From: Halomonas fontilapidosi
Lineage (GTDB): Bacteria; Pseudomonadota; Gammaproteobacteria; Pseudomonadales; Halomonadaceae
Length of the DNA: 60,166 nt
Direction: 5' to 3'
NCBI RefSeq assembly: GCF_014192285.1
Contig: NZ_JACHXQ010000015.1
Coordinates: 1-60,166, forward strand
Each line of letters starts with the position of its first letter. Within the stretch, counting starts at the first letter, position 1. A program made the position numbers and the translations under genes. Below are positions 1 through 8,697 of this stretch, in pieces. The notes beneath the pieces are model-generated. The model searched no databases and was not told the origin of the DNA. It saw only the letters and a program-made list of their open reading frames with translations.

Positions 1-78
1 GACCTGCCTCCCTCAATAGTGGCTCTGTGTTGGTGCCTCAACCTCAACGTAACCCACGACGTTGAGGAGGGGCAGGTC
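1..78. repeat. nested foldback sequence downstream of pilB
   Basis: Outer arms GACCTGCC (1-8) and GGCAGGTC (71-78) enclose an inner 9-bp stem, CCTCAACGT (42-50) with ACGTTGAGG (59-67), around an 8-nt loop. It could form a long hairpin in RNA reading out of pilB on the minus strand, or be the end of a small repeat element. There is no T-run, so a classical intrinsic terminator is unlikely. The window starts exactly at the outer arm, so the structure may extend upstream. Confidence 0.45.
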
Positions 79-102
79 AATCCATGATGTCTACAATAAT
101 GC

Positions 103-157
103 GCCGCTTGGCCGCTTGGCCGCTTGGCCGCTTGGCCGCTTGGCCGCTTGGCCGCTT
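103..157. repeat. 8-bp tandem repeat (GCCGCTTG, 6 copies plus a partial)
   Basis: Six perfect head-to-tail copies of GCCGCTTG run from 103 to 150, with a seventh broken copy to 157. The array ends about 4 bp before the pilB stop codon on the minus strand, so it lies in the pilB 3' untranslated region. Perfect short-unit arrays of this kind can vary in copy number by slippage. No coding role is evident. Confidence 0.85.
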
Positions 158-161
158 TTCG

Positions 162-1958
162 CTAATCCTTCGTCACCCGGTTGACCTCGGCCAGGCTGGT
201 CAGCCCCTGCATCACCTTCAGCAGCCCACTGCGCCGCAGGTCCGGGTGGCCCTCCTGGCGCGCCTGGGTGTCGAAGTCTCGGGAGTTGCCCTGGGTCATG
301 ATCAGATGGCTCATGTCGTCACTGATCGGCACCACCTCGTAGATGCCCACCCGGCCCTTGAAGCCCTGGGTGCAGTGCTTGCAGCCCACCGGCTCATAGA
401 TGGTGGAATTGGCCACTTCGTCTTCCGTGAAGCCCTGCTGCAGCAGCACCTCGCGGGGGATGTCCGCCGGCTGCTTGCAGCGCTTGCACAGCCGCCGTGC
501 CAGGCGCTGGGCGATGATCAGGCTCACGGAGCTCGCGATATTAAAGGGCGCCACGCCCATGTTGGCCAGGCGGGTCAGGGTCTCCGCCGCCGAGTTGGTG
601 TGCACGGTGGAGAGCACCAGGTGGCCCGTCTGGGAGGCCTTGACGGCGATCTCGGCGGTCTCCAGGTCGCGGATCTCGCCGACCATCACCACGTCCGGGT
701 CCTGGCGCAGGAAGGCACGCAGGGCGCTGGCGAAGGTCAGACCGATCTTGGGCAGCACGTTCACCTGGTTGACCCCCGGTACCTTGATCTCCACCGGGTC
801 CTCGGCGGTGCAGATATTGCGCTCCACCTGGTTGAGGATGTTGATGCCGGTGTAGAGGGTTACCGTCTTGCCGCTGCCGGTGGGCCCGGTGACCAGGATC
901 ATGCCCTGGGGGTCGTCCAGCACCCCCTCGTACATGGCGCGCTGCTCGGGGGTAAAGCCCAGTTGCTCGATGCCCAGCTGCGCCGAGCTGGGGTCGAGGA
1001 TGCGCAGCACCACCTTCTCGCCGTACACCGTGGGCAGCGAATTGACGCGAAAGTCGATGGAGCGGGTGGTGGAGAGCTTGAGCTTGATGGCGCCGTCCTG
1101 GGGGAGGCGGCGCTCCGAGATATCCAGCCGCGACATCACCTTGAGGCGCGCCGAGATGCGCGAACGCATGGCGAAGGGCGGGTGGGCCACGTCGTGGAGG
1201 ATGCCATCAATGCGAAAGCGAACCCTGTAGCTGGTCTCGTAGGGCTCGAAGTGGATGTCCGAGGCGCCGCGGTGGATGGCGTCCAGCAGGATCTTGTTGA
1301 CGAACTTGACGATGGGCGCGTCGTCGCCGGCCGCGGCCACTGCTGCCTGCTCATCGGTGGCGTCCACCACGCCCTCGTCATAGGCGAGCTGGCCCACGGC
1401 GTCGTCGACGTCGCCCAGCTCGTCGAGCATGCTTCGCTCGCTGCGGGCGAGATATCCCTCCAGCACTGGGCCGAGCTGGTCCACCGGGGCCAGCACGCCT
1501 TCAGGCGTGAGGCCGGTGGCGAACTGCAGCTCGTCCAGCAGGGCGAGCGTCGAGGGGTAGGGCACCGCCACGGTGAGCCGATGGCCGTGGCGCACCAGCG
1601 GCAGCACGCCCAGCCGGCGCAGGATCTTGTCCGGGTAGTCCGCCGCCGGGGGCAGGCTCTCCAGGCGGATGGCGTCCAGGTCGATGATCGGCAGGCCATA
1701 CTCCCAGGCGGCGGATAGCGTGGCCTTTCGAGCCGGCACGATGCCCGCCTCGATCAGGTGCTCGAGCAGCGACAGCTCAGACTCGCGGGCCTCGCTCTCG
1801 GCGCGCACCGCCGCCGCCTCGCCCAGCAGGCCATCGCTCACCAGGCGCCGGGCGAGCCCGCGCAACCCGCCGCGGTGGGTGGCGCCATGCAGCGGTGAGG
1901 GCGTGGGTTCCGGGGCGGCCGGCGGCATCTCGGGGGAGGGGGGGCGGTAGTCGTTCAT
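162..1958 (-). CDS. pilB: Type IV pilus assembly ATPase PilB
   Basis: Hexameric cytoplasmic ATPase of the GspE/PilB secretion superfamily that powers pilus extension by polymerising pilin. The 598-residue product has an N-terminal GspE_N-like region (about 60-170) and a RecA-like motor domain. Walker A GPTGSGKT is at about 358-365, followed by Asp-box and Walker B (DPDVVMVGEIRD) and the HTN segment (LSTVHTNSA). A tetracysteine zinc motif (CKRC...CKHC) follows, and the C-terminus LLKVMQGLTSLAEVNRVTKD is typical of PilB. The length is slightly above the usual 565-575 because of a proline-rich N-terminal extension (first 30 residues). It is transcribed away from pilA. No pilC or pilD is visible, so they would lie beyond the left edge or elsewhere. 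Identification is secure. Confidence 0.95.
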   Translation of the reverse strand: MNDYRPPSPEMPPAAPEPTPSPLHGATHRGGLRGLARRLVSDGLLGEAAAVRAESEARESELSLLEHLIEAGIVPARKATLSAAWEYGLPIIDLDAIRLESLPPAADYPDKILRRLGVLPLVRHGHRLTVAVPYPSTLALLDELQFATGLTPEGVLAPVDQLGPVLEGYLARSERSMLDELGDVDDAVGQLAYDEGVVDATDEQAAVAAAGDDAPIVKFVNKILLDAIHRGASDIHFEPYETSYRVRFRIDGILHDVAHPPFAMRSRISARLKVMSRLDISERRLPQDGAIKLKLSTTRSIDFRVNSLPTVYGEKVVLRILDPSSAQLGIEQLGFTPEQRAMYEGVLDDPQGMILVTGPTGSGKTVTLYTGINILNQVERNICTAEDPVEIKVPGVNQVNVLPKIGLTFASALRAFLRQDPDVVMVGEIRDLETAEIAVKASQTGHLVLSTVHTNSAAETLTRLANMGVAPFNIASSVSLIIAQRLARRLCKRCKQPADIPREVLLQQGFTEDEVANSTIYEPVGCKHCTQGFKGRVGIYEVVPISDDMSHLIMTQGNSRDFDTQARQEGHPDLRRSGLLKVMQGLTSLAEVNRVTKD

Positions 1959-2325
1959 GGCGTCTCATGTGTCGCAGCCAAGGTGCAGCTGTAGCTGGAG
2001 AGTGTCGTCTGCGCTGATTCTAGCCTCTGTGGCCACCCCCCGCCCAGCGCGGCACCACGCGCATTCAACCTTTTCCTCGCACTTTGGCTCATACGCTGGT
2101 ATGAAATTTCTGCTACCCACTCACCTTTCAGCTACAATGCCCCTTGCAGGGTTGCAGATCGTAACTTAATGTAACCCTTACCGGGCAGTATGACGCTCGA
2201 TGAACCCGGTGGCCAGGCAAGGCCTGAGACGGCTCATCCTGACCACCTAACGTGAACCCGCACGGGTGGCGAGAAGAAGGCAGACGCCAGACGCGCCACG
2301 GCGGACAGGAGCAAGGGGCAGGGCC

Positions 2326-2781
2326 ATGAAGAGACAAGGCATGCAGAAATACGTGAAGACCGGGCAGGGCGGTTTTACCCTGATCGAGTTGCTGATCGTG
2401 GTGGCGATCATCGGTATCCTGGCGGCAATCGCGATTCCGAGGTACCAAGATTACGTGGTGAGGTCTGAAGTTTCTTCAGCTCTTTCCACAATCCGTGGTG
2501 GCCAGACGACTTATGACTCTAATCTCTATACCGGTGATGCATTAGCGACACCTGAAGATATCGGGCTTAACTCCGATCATACTTATGGTACTATTGCCAC
2601 CACTCCGTTTGCAGGTTCAGCCATTTCCGATGCTATAAGCTTTGTCTTTGACAAGAGCGGTGCTGTTCAAAGAGCCGAAGGAAATTCAACCTCCTATATC
2701 TATCTCAGTAGAGATGAATCTGGAAATTGGGGCTGTACTTCAGATATCACACAAGACTATCTCCCGCAGTATTGTAAATAA
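2326..2781 (+). CDS. pilA: Type IV major pilin (PilA-like prepilin)
   Basis: Structural subunit of type IV pili. From the ATG at 2326 the product is 151 residues. A short basic leader ends in Gly-16, followed by the class III signal [14 protein letters not shown] with Phe+1 and Glu+5 of the mature pilin, then the hydrophobic N-terminal helix. Two C-terminal cysteines (C137, C150) would form the disulfide loop. A second ATG at 2341 is also possible. The 2326 start has AAGGGG about 7 bp upstream and is preferred. The globular half is visibly richer in A+T than pilB, as is common for diversifying pilins. It is followed by a strong intrinsic terminator. No C-terminal serine, the glycosylation site of Pseudomonas group I pilins, is present. 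Confidence 0.93.
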   Translation: MKRQGMQKYVKTGQGGFTLIELLIVVAIIGILAAIAIPRYQDYVVRSEVSSALSTIRGGQTTYDSNLYTGDALATPEDIGLNSDHTYGTIATTPFAGSAISDAISFVFDKSGAVQRAEGNSTSYIYLSRDESGNWGCTSDITQDYLPQYCK

Positions 2782-2820
2782 ATATAACGAATTTTTTAGA
2801 TTTTAGTCTATAATTTAAAT

Positions 2821-2844
2821 GCCGGGCATTGCCCGGTTTTTTTT
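2821..2844 (+). terminator. Rho-independent terminator of pilA
   Basis: GCCGGGC, a 3-nt loop (ATT) and GCCCGG are followed directly by a run of eight to nine T. It lies 40 bp after the pilA stop codon, so pilA is probably monocistronic. Confidence 0.9.
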
Positions 2845-3153
2845 GGTTTTCTGGTGCCAGAACCATTTGAAAGGTCTGCCTGGGTAGTGGATAGTAAGAA
2901 AAATTTTTCTGTAGTTCCTCCCAGCGCAATGTGATCGGAAAATGAACCAGTCATTTTTCATTTCCTCAAAATCTTGGCTGCTGTAGATCCTGGATTCATA
3001 GAATAACCGCAGCACTTTGGACACCACGGTAGAGGCAGGAGGGCCAGCGCCGGTACCCTCCCTGCTTTACCAATGGGATGGAGTCCTCCCCACCCTCCCG
3101 GCGCCGATGCGCCAAACTGAGTGGGTAAGGCCCCTGGCAGAGGAGAGCATCCC

Positions 3154-4191
3154 ATGAGCATTTCACGTGTTGGCGTCGATATTGCCAAATCCGTCTTCCA
3201 TGTCCATGGCGTGGACCGTCACGACCAGGTCGCATGGTATGGCAAGTACAAGCGCGACAAGTGGCTGGATGCCATCGTCAAACGCGTTCCCGTAGGTGCC
3301 GAGATTGGCATGGAAGCCTGCTCTTCATCCCATCACTGGGCACGCGCGCTTCAAGCACGTGGCTATCGCGTCAAGCTGATCGCCGCCCAGTTCGTGAAAC
3401 CCTACGTCAAGAGCAACAAGAATGACCGGGCGGATGCCGAGGCAATCTGTGAGGCCATGGCGCGCCCTCACATGCGCTTCGTCACTATCAAGACAGTCGC
3501 TCAACAGGACGTGCAGGCGGCGCATCGCATCCGTAGTGAACTGGTCCAGCAACGCACCGCCAAGGCCAACCAGATTCGCGGCCTGGTCAGTGAGTACGGC
3601 TTGGTAGCCCCTACCGGTATGGGTCAGTTACGTGCCACCTTGCCGTGCTGGCTGGAGGATGCAGAGAACGGACTGACGGACGATTTCCGGATCCTGCTGG
3701 CAGGCCTCGCAGACGACCTGCGTTATCTCAACGAGCGCATCGCCGCGATGACCGATCGCATCGAACAGCATGCCCTTACCGACCCAGTAGCCAAACGCCT
3801 GATGACCCTGAGGGGCGTTGGCACGATCACTGCCAGCGCTCTGAGCGGGGCCCTGGGAGATGCCAAGGCCTTCAAATGCGGGCGAGATTTTGCCGCCTCG
3901 CTGGGCCTGACGCCGCGCCAACACAGCACCGGCGGGCGCGATCGCTTGTTGGGCATCAGCAAGCGCGGTGACAGTTATCTGCGCACGTTACTGGTCCATG
4001 GTGCCCGAGCGGTGGTGCGCTACACGGGAACAAAGGATGACAACCTGAGCAACTGGCTCCGACAACTGACGGAGCGAAAGCACGTCAACGTGGCGATTGT
4101 GGCGTTGGCCAACAAGACGGCTCGAATTGCGTGGGCCAACACGCACCATGATACGTCCTACGATCCTGACATGGCGGCTCAGACCACGTAG
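3154..4191 (+). CDS. IS110/IS1111-family transposase (DEDD recombinase)
   Basis: Site-specific RuvC-like DEDD recombinase. From ATG 3154 the product is 345 residues (MSISRVGVDIAK...). The N-terminal DEDD_Tnp_IS110 domain shows VDIAKSVF (first Asp), GMEACSSSHHWAR and KNDRADAEAICEA. The C-terminal Transposase_20 domain shows TLRGVGTITA, a HhH-like segment, and FAASLGLTPRQHSTGG with the serine region GISKRGDSYLRTLLVHGAR. The start follows the GGCAGAGGAG ribosome-binding region at 3136-3145. An in-frame ATG at 3121 lies before that site and is less likely. The frame is open and looks full length, so this is probably the only intact transposase in the composite. Confidence 0.93.
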   Translation: MSISRVGVDIAKSVFHVHGVDRHDQVAWYGKYKRDKWLDAIVKRVPVGAEIGMEACSSSHHWARALQARGYRVKLIAAQFVKPYVKSNKNDRADAEAICEAMARPHMRFVTIKTVAQQDVQAAHRIRSELVQQRTAKANQIRGLVSEYGLVAPTGMGQLRATLPCWLEDAENGLTDDFRILLAGLADDLRYLNERIAAMTDRIEQHALTDPVAKRLMTLRGVGTITASALSGALGDAKAFKCGRDFAASLGLTPRQHSTGGRDRLLGISKRGDSYLRTLLVHGARAVVRYTGTKDDNLSNWLRQLTERKHVNVAIVALANKTARIAWANTHHDTSYDPDMAAQTT

Positions 4192-4459
4192 TCCCGAACT
4201 GCCGTATTTAGCCGTTGACACCGTTTCACTTCACTGAGGTCACCCGCCACCACGATTGCTGAGCATGCTGGAAGATGGCAAACAGGTCGAACGGACGCCA
4301 GAAAAACCCGTTTTGGTCGAAGAGCTTGTAGCTCGCCTCACCAACTGGGACCTGACGTGCGGATAGCCCATCAGGGTCCGATGCCCCAGGCATCACTAGC
4401 AAGACCGGATATACGTGTGCAGTCGTTCCTATCAGCCACCGTGCCACATGCTTGCAAAC
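4192..4459 (+). ncRNA. candidate bridge/seek RNA region of the IS1111 element
   Basis: IS1111-group elements are known to encode a guide RNA in the long non-coding segment between the transposase stop and the right end. Here that segment is about 270 bp with no convincing ORF and contains short self-complementary stretches such as GATGCCCCAGGCATC (4380-4394). The assignment rests on position and family knowledge; the RNA boundaries and guide loops are not resolved. Confidence 0.45.
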
Positions 4460-4496
4460 GGGGAGGACTCCATATACGACCAAAGTGAAGCAGAAC

Positions 4497-5503
4497 ATGG
4501 GATACCGACAGCTGACCCAGAACCAACGATACCAGATCCACGCCCGCTATGACGTGGGCATGACCAGCGACAGATCGGCAGAGAGCTGGGCCTCCATAGC
4601 AGTACGATCAGTCGTGAGCTCCGGCGCAACGCCACCTCAGGAGGCTACGATCCTCAGCAGGCCCAAGTTCTCAGTGATCATCGGCGCCGTACCGCCTGGA
4701 AATGGACGAAGCGCTTGCCGAGCATGATCACCGCCGTTGTCGGCCGGCTGCGTGAGGAGTGGAACCCTCAGCAAATCAGCAGCTTCATAGCCCCATTGGC
4801 CGGGGTAGGCGTCAGTCATCAGTGGATCTACTCCTTGATCTGGGATTGCAAGGCGCCGAGTGGCGATCTCTGGCGGCACCTCCATCAGCCCAAACGTCGC
4901 AGCAAGCATCGCGCTAAGGCCAAGAGCGCTGGGCTGGGCAAGATCTCCAACCGGGTAGGTATCGAGCACCGCCCGGCAGAGGCTGATGACCGTCGTTTCA
5001 TCGGTCACGGGGAGGGCGACACCGTGATCCAGGGGCACAAGCAATCGGGCCTGGTCACACTGGTCGCACGTCGCAGCGGCTTTCTGCTGGCGGCACGGCT
5101 GCCTAGGATCTCGGCGGAGCTGACACAAGCGGCCATGATCCGCCTTTTGAAGCCTCGTCGGGGAGCTGTCCAGAGCATCACGCTGGACAATGGCTCGGAA
5201 TTCGCCTACCACGAAGCCGTGGCCAAGGCGGTGACGGCAGCGACGTACTTCTGTGATCCCTATTGTTCCGGGCAGCGTGGGACGGCGGTCTCAATGACCA
5301 ACAAGAACACGAATGACCTGATACGGCAGTACTTTCCCAAGGTAACGGACTTCCGCCAGGTCACCGACGCCGAGTTGTGCAGGGTGGTCAGGAAGTTGAA
5401 TGACCGCCCTCGAAAACGGCTCGGCTGTCGGACACCGGCACAGGTGTTTCTGGGGGAATACTCAGGAGCCCTGGATACCGCAGGTGCTGCGCTTATTTCT
5501 TGA
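4497..5503 (+). pseudogene. IS30-family transposase (copy A), frameshifted
   Basis: The reading starts at ATG GGA TAC (MGYRQLTQNQRYQIHARYD). Near 4562 one base is missing relative to copies B and C (ATGACCAGCGACAG against ATGAGCCAGCGGCAG), which throws it out of frame. The remainder is open as a 262-residue frame from 4715. It has lost the conserved Trp in GHWEGD (now GHGEGD), changed LVERRSG to LVARRSG, and carries a 15-bp insertion next to the catalytic-Glu segment (GTAVSMTNKNTN in place of GTNENTN). It is inactive by several independent lesions. Confidence 0.88.
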
Positions 5504-5512
5504 ATTCAGGCT

Positions 5513-7243
5513 CTAGGGTCTTGAGATGCTTGAAGATATCTCTTCCATTGCTTCAGCATGATCTTCCCTCTTGTTCTTGTACATGGACCTGAATGTCGGG
5601 TAGAGCCATTCTGCTTCACTTTCTACTCTCTTTACAGCAGCATCATCTTCCAATGCTCGATACGCTAGAATTAAGTTGTAATAAAGCTCCGGGCGGGGTA
5701 CCAGTCTCTTGGACTCTTCTGCCCAGTGGATGTAATCTTCAGCGGCTCTTGTAAAGCCTATAGCGACTCCTGCATTTACTTGGCGCGACATCTGAAGAAA
5801 TTCCAGTTGTCGGTACATGCCAAACGGGTTGATGATGTCTCCTAAAGGATCGCGGCTTTCTGTTATCTTATACGCATAGTCAGCAATCTTGAACAGGGTG
5901 TGCAAGTGAGTCGCGAAGAAGAGCAGGAGCAGTGGTGTGGCAAAAAAAGCACCTATTTTAATGCTAAATGTGTAGCGGAAATCACGCGTGGAAGTTTTTT
6001 CTGCAACTGCAACTATGAATCCAAGAAGTAAAACAAAAGTAAGGAAGTGTGTGGTTGAATGATAAAAAGGAAGCTCTGTCATACTGTGTAGTAAAAGTGG
6101 GAGAGGAAGGCAGAATAATATAATTCGTTCTTTACCTAACTTGCTGAAGAAAACTCTATACATGACATATATGCCCATGCAAAGCATGGCTGTCATAGGC
6201 AATAAACCACCTTCAATGCCCCAGAGAAGTAGTTCGTTGTGTGGATGTGACAAATTGGTGGTGATGACTAGGTTCACTCCAGCGTCCGAAGCGCGCGCTT
6301 CGGCAAGGCTGTTTATGAAGTCATGCTGAAACCTGCCGTAGCCCCATCCGGTTACAGGTTTATCCATGATCATATTTATAGAATGAAGAATCTTCCCAAT
6401 TCTTAGGTTGACGGTATTGGTCGACGTGGGATCTCTCGGGCTTGTTTCAATATTTATTAAGCCTACATAAGCAATCAGGATGCCGATGATAAGTAATCCT
6501 GCCCAAATAATAAACTGACGACGCCCCGTCAGAAAGAGATATACTAGTAGGATCGGGACGATAATTAAAAAGCTTAGCCAGCCTATGCGTGAATAGGTTA
6601 GAAAAACAGGCAATGGAATCAATAATGGCGCAAAGCTTGCCAGTACCGTCAATGGTCGGCTCCTTAGATCACGCATGAGCCGCGCTGAAATTACCAGGCC
6701 AGTAGTCAGGAAAGTGGCAAGTACATTGGGTTGTTGGAAGACGCCAAAAGGTCTCCCGTATTCAGGGTCATATGATAGCCATAACCCTGGCCCAAGAAGA
6801 TAATATTGAACAATTGCATAAATGGCTTCCAACAGCACACCGAGCAGGATTGCCATGCCTAACCAATACCAGTCACGACAAGTTGGCTGCAGTTGGGCGA
6901 GCCCTAGCAAAAGTATGGCCCCGGCGGTCACCGTAAACATCCGCGGCAGGGCGATCAGTGAGGCTTCGTTCCAGGACCAGATGAAGGGCAGCCAGAGGGC
7001 CAGCAGCAGCAACCCGAGCCCGATATGGAACTTGCTATAACGGATCACCCCTCGGGTAGCTGGCCACATGGCAATTGCCATCATCAAGGCGAACCCTAGC
7101 CACACGGCACTGTTCGAGGGCATTTGCAAGCCTGAACCACCAATATTGGGGAAGGTGACGTGCAGCAGTACAGTGAAGGTGAATATCGCCGTGCCGATGA
7201 ACCACTTGATCAGGCGGCGGTTGGGGGCGGTATCGGTGGTCAT
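5513..7243 (-). CDS. PglL/TfpO-type O-oligosaccharyltransferase (Wzy/WaaL superfamily)
   Basis: Polytopic inner-membrane protein, 576 residues with about 12 hydrophobic segments, predicted to transfer a lipid-linked glycan to protein in the periplasm. The family signature GVFQQPNVLATF (about 167-178) and the periplasmic-loop motif SHPHNELLLWGIEGG (HPHNE at 333-337) are those of pilin-type O-oligosaccharyltransferases. A soluble tail of about 100 residues with a TPR-like pattern follows. In Pseudomonas and Acinetobacter such a gene sits directly after the pilin, and here only a nested IS separates it from pilA, on the opposite strand. An O-antigen ligase role cannot be excluded by sequence alone, but a better WaaL candidate lies at 36.8 kb. 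The IS end lies 2 bp from the stop codon, so the original C-terminus may have been altered. Confidence 0.8.
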   Translation of the reverse strand: MTTDTAPNRRLIKWFIGTAIFTFTVLLHVTFPNIGGSGLQMPSNSAVWLGFALMMAIAMWPATRGVIRYSKFHIGLGLLLLALWLPFIWSWNEASLIALPRMFTVTAGAILLLGLAQLQPTCRDWYWLGMAILLGVLLEAIYAIVQYYLLGPGLWLSYDPEYGRPFGVFQQPNVLATFLTTGLVISARLMRDLRSRPLTVLASFAPLLIPLPVFLTYSRIGWLSFLIIVPILLVYLFLTGRRQFIIWAGLLIIGILIAYVGLINIETSPRDPTSTNTVNLRIGKILHSINMIMDKPVTGWGYGRFQHDFINSLAEARASDAGVNLVITTNLSHPHNELLLWGIEGGLLPMTAMLCMGIYVMYRVFFSKLGKERIILFCLPLPLLLHSMTELPFYHSTTHFLTFVLLLGFIVAVAEKTSTRDFRYTFSIKIGAFFATPLLLLFFATHLHTLFKIADYAYKITESRDPLGDIINPFGMYRQLEFLQMSRQVNAGVAIGFTRAAEDYIHWAEESKRLVPRPELYYNLILAYRALEDDAAVKRVESEAEWLYPTFRSMYKNKREDHAEAMEEISSSISRP

Positions 7244-7435
7244 GGCAGTCCCTGCGGCCTTAATGGCTTGGTCTTCTCATTCGATTCGTATCGGAATGTA
7301 ACATGACTAGTGTCGCGGGGTGGGCAGCCGATGTAAAGCGCAGTGAGGCCTTACGGGAAAGGGTTTCCCATGCTTTCGCGTTACACTTTTTCAACCCGGC
7401 TGCACAGGGCGGCGGATCGCAAAGGAGAAACGGGC

Positions 7436-7882
7436 ATGTTCAAGGAGTTCAAGGAATTCGCCGTGCGCGGCAACGTGGTGGACATGGCGGTGGGGATCAT
7501 CATCGGCGGGGCCTTCGGGACCATCGTCAAGAGCCTGGTCAACGACGTGCTGATGCCGCCCATCGGGCTGCTGATGGGCGGCGTCGACTTCTCCGATATC
7601 TTCCTGGTGCTCAAGGGCGAGGGGCCCTATGCCACCCTGGCCGACGCCACGGCGGCAGGCGCGGTGACCCTCAACGTCGGGGTGTTCGTCAACAATGTGG
7701 TCAGCTTCCTGATCGTGGCCTTCGCGGTCTTCCTGCTGGTGAAGGGCATCAATCGCCTGCGCCGCCAGCAGACCGCGGCGCCCACCGAACCCACGGCGCC
7801 CCCAGAGGAAATCCTGCTGCTGCGCGAGATCCGCGATGAACTGCGCAGGGAACAGGCGCCGAGGCCATCACCGGATGACTGA
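7436..7882 (+). CDS. mscL: Large-conductance mechanosensitive channel MscL
   Basis: Homopentameric inner-membrane channel that opens under membrane tension to release osmolytes during hypo-osmotic shock. The 148-residue product begins [20 protein letters not shown], the highly conserved N-terminal helix and TM1 pore region ([15 protein letters not shown]). It then has a periplasmic loop, TM2 ([19 protein letters not shown]) and a charged C-terminal bundle with the usual LLREIRD. The start is set by AAAGGAG 8 bp upstream; the longer frame from 7343 is rejected. Length is normal for the family. Confidence 0.97.
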   Translation: MFKEFKEFAVRGNVVDMAVGIIIGGAFGTIVKSLVNDVLMPPIGLLMGGVDFSDIFLVLKGEGPYATLADATAAGAVTLNVGVFVNNVVSFLIVAFAVFLLVKGINRLRRQQTAAPTEPTAPPEEILLLREIRDELRREQAPRPSPDD

Positions 7883-7905
7883 TGTGAGAGGGAGGCATAG
7901 GAGGC

Positions 7906-8352
7906 TCAGAGCCCCCAGCGCACCCGAAACGACAGCCCCGCCACCACGAACAGCACCGAGAGCCCGGTGACGGCGAGGATATGCCAGCCCATCAGCGGGA
8001 GGGTGGCGGGCGAGAGGCGCGGGATGACCCGGAAGCGGGCGTGCGCCGCCACCAGGGCGGTGAGGCCGAGCAAGGCGAGCTTGGCCTGGATCAGCTGGGC
8101 CACCGGGCCGCCCTCGGCCGAGAACCATAGCGCCAGGGAGGGCAGCTTCTGCCATGCTAGCCACAGCCCGGTGACGACCTGCACCAGTAGCGCCGGCATG
8201 CCGATGCGTTCGTAGCCCTGCTCGAACCAGTGAAGTGCCGCCACGTCCTTGCCCTTCAGCACCCGCGGCAGGATGGTCACCGCCAGCACCAGGTGCCCGC
8301 CGGTCCAGACGGTGGCGCCCAGCAGGTGCAGGAGCAGCATAGTGGCGTTCAT
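7906..8352 (-). CDS. CopD-like four-helix membrane protein
   Basis: Small integral membrane protein of 148 residues with four predicted TM segments. It begins MNATMLLLHLLGATVWTGGH, resembling the His-containing first helix of the CopD/DUF2269-type family (HLLGATVWTGGHL). Later segments include LLVQVVTGLWLAW and GWHILAVTGLSVLFVVAG. Family members are linked to copper tolerance or haem-type redox roles, but the substrate is unknown. It is convergent with mscL, with a 23-bp gap. A small basic ORF lies just upstream on the same strand. Confidence 0.7.
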   Translation of the reverse strand: MNATMLLLHLLGATVWTGGHLVLAVTILPRVLKGKDVAALHWFEQGYERIGMPALLVQVVTGLWLAWQKLPSLALWFSAEGGPVAQLIQAKLALLGLTALVAAHARFRVIPRLSPATLPLMGWHILAVTGLSVLFVVAGLSFRVRWGL

Positions 8353-8401
8353 GGTGCCTCCAACGCTCGCTTAACGGGCTGAGCCGGCGAGCAGAGCACG
8401 T

Positions 8402-8584
8402 TCAGATATAGAAGCGCGGCAGGCGATGGGTGCGTGGGGCTCGCGCCATCTTCTTCGGCAGTCGCGCGCTTGGGCGACTCCAGATCGTCAGGAAGCGTTC
8501 GTTGCTGCGGCGACGACGGGCCGCGCGCGGCGCCCTTGGCGGAAGGGGTTGGTCCCAGATGCTGGTCAATGGCATAACGGTCAT
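8402..8584 (-). CDS. small highly basic protein, unrecognised
   Basis: A 60-residue frame starting ATGACCGTTATG with GGAG 7 bp upstream. The product is very rich in Arg and Pro (PPRAPRAARRRR near 15-26) and ends RTHRLPRFYI. No family is recognised. Support comes from the ribosome-binding site, its position about 50 bp upstream of the CopD-like gene on the same strand, and divergent placement from cysQ. Arg/Pro-rich frames arise easily in GC-rich DNA, so it may be spurious. Confidence 0.35.
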   Translation of the reverse strand: MTVMPLTSIWDQPLPPRAPRAARRRRSNERFLTIWSRPSARLPKKMARAPRTHRLPRFYI

Positions 8585-8697
8585 AAGGTGTCTCCGCGGC
8601 CCGATGGGCCTGATCAATATGAAACTTTTTTCCATTATACCCGAGGTCAAACGCTTGTCTACGACCTAAGTCGTAGCAGCAGTGAAGGAGAATGGCC

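Larger units (their letters stand above)
3071..4477 (+). mobile_element. IS110-family (IS1111 group) insertion sequence nested in IS30 copy A
   Basis: Boundaries come from comparison with IS30 copy C, where CTGCTTTACC runs straight into GACAAAAGTG. In copy A those two halves are about 1.4 kb apart. Subterminal inverted repeats ATGGAGTCCTCCCC (3078-3091) and GGGGAGGACTCCAT (4460-4473) are perfect over 14 bp. Such repeats mark the IS1111 group, as classical IS110 elements lack them. No long target duplication is visible, as expected for this DEDD recombinase family. Upstream non-coding sequence is short (about 80 bp) and downstream is long (about 280 bp). Confidence 0.85.
2989..5510 (+). mobile_element. 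IS30-family element copy A, interrupted by an IS1111-type element
   Basis: The left end (CCTGGATTCATAGAATAACC) and right end (complement CCTGAATTCAAGAAATAAGC) are imperfect terminal inverted repeats shared with the two other copies at 19540-20636 and 27804-28874. Removing the nested element at 3071-4477 gives about 1.1 kb, the usual IS30 size. The transposase gene is broken. The right end stops 2 bp before the stop codon of the oligosaccharyltransferase gene on the opposite strand. The element splits pilA from that gene. Confidence 0.85.

Noticed and set aside
84..1718. 544-codon plus-strand open frame opposite pilB
   Set aside because: It is a GC-rich antisense shadow of pilB. The sequence is Arg/His/Gly-rich with no domain, and pilB on the other strand is unmistakable.
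2090..2160. Sigma-54 promoter for pilA
   Set aside because: pilA is often sigma-54 dependent, but no GG-N10-GC pair with correct flanks was found between pilB and pilA.
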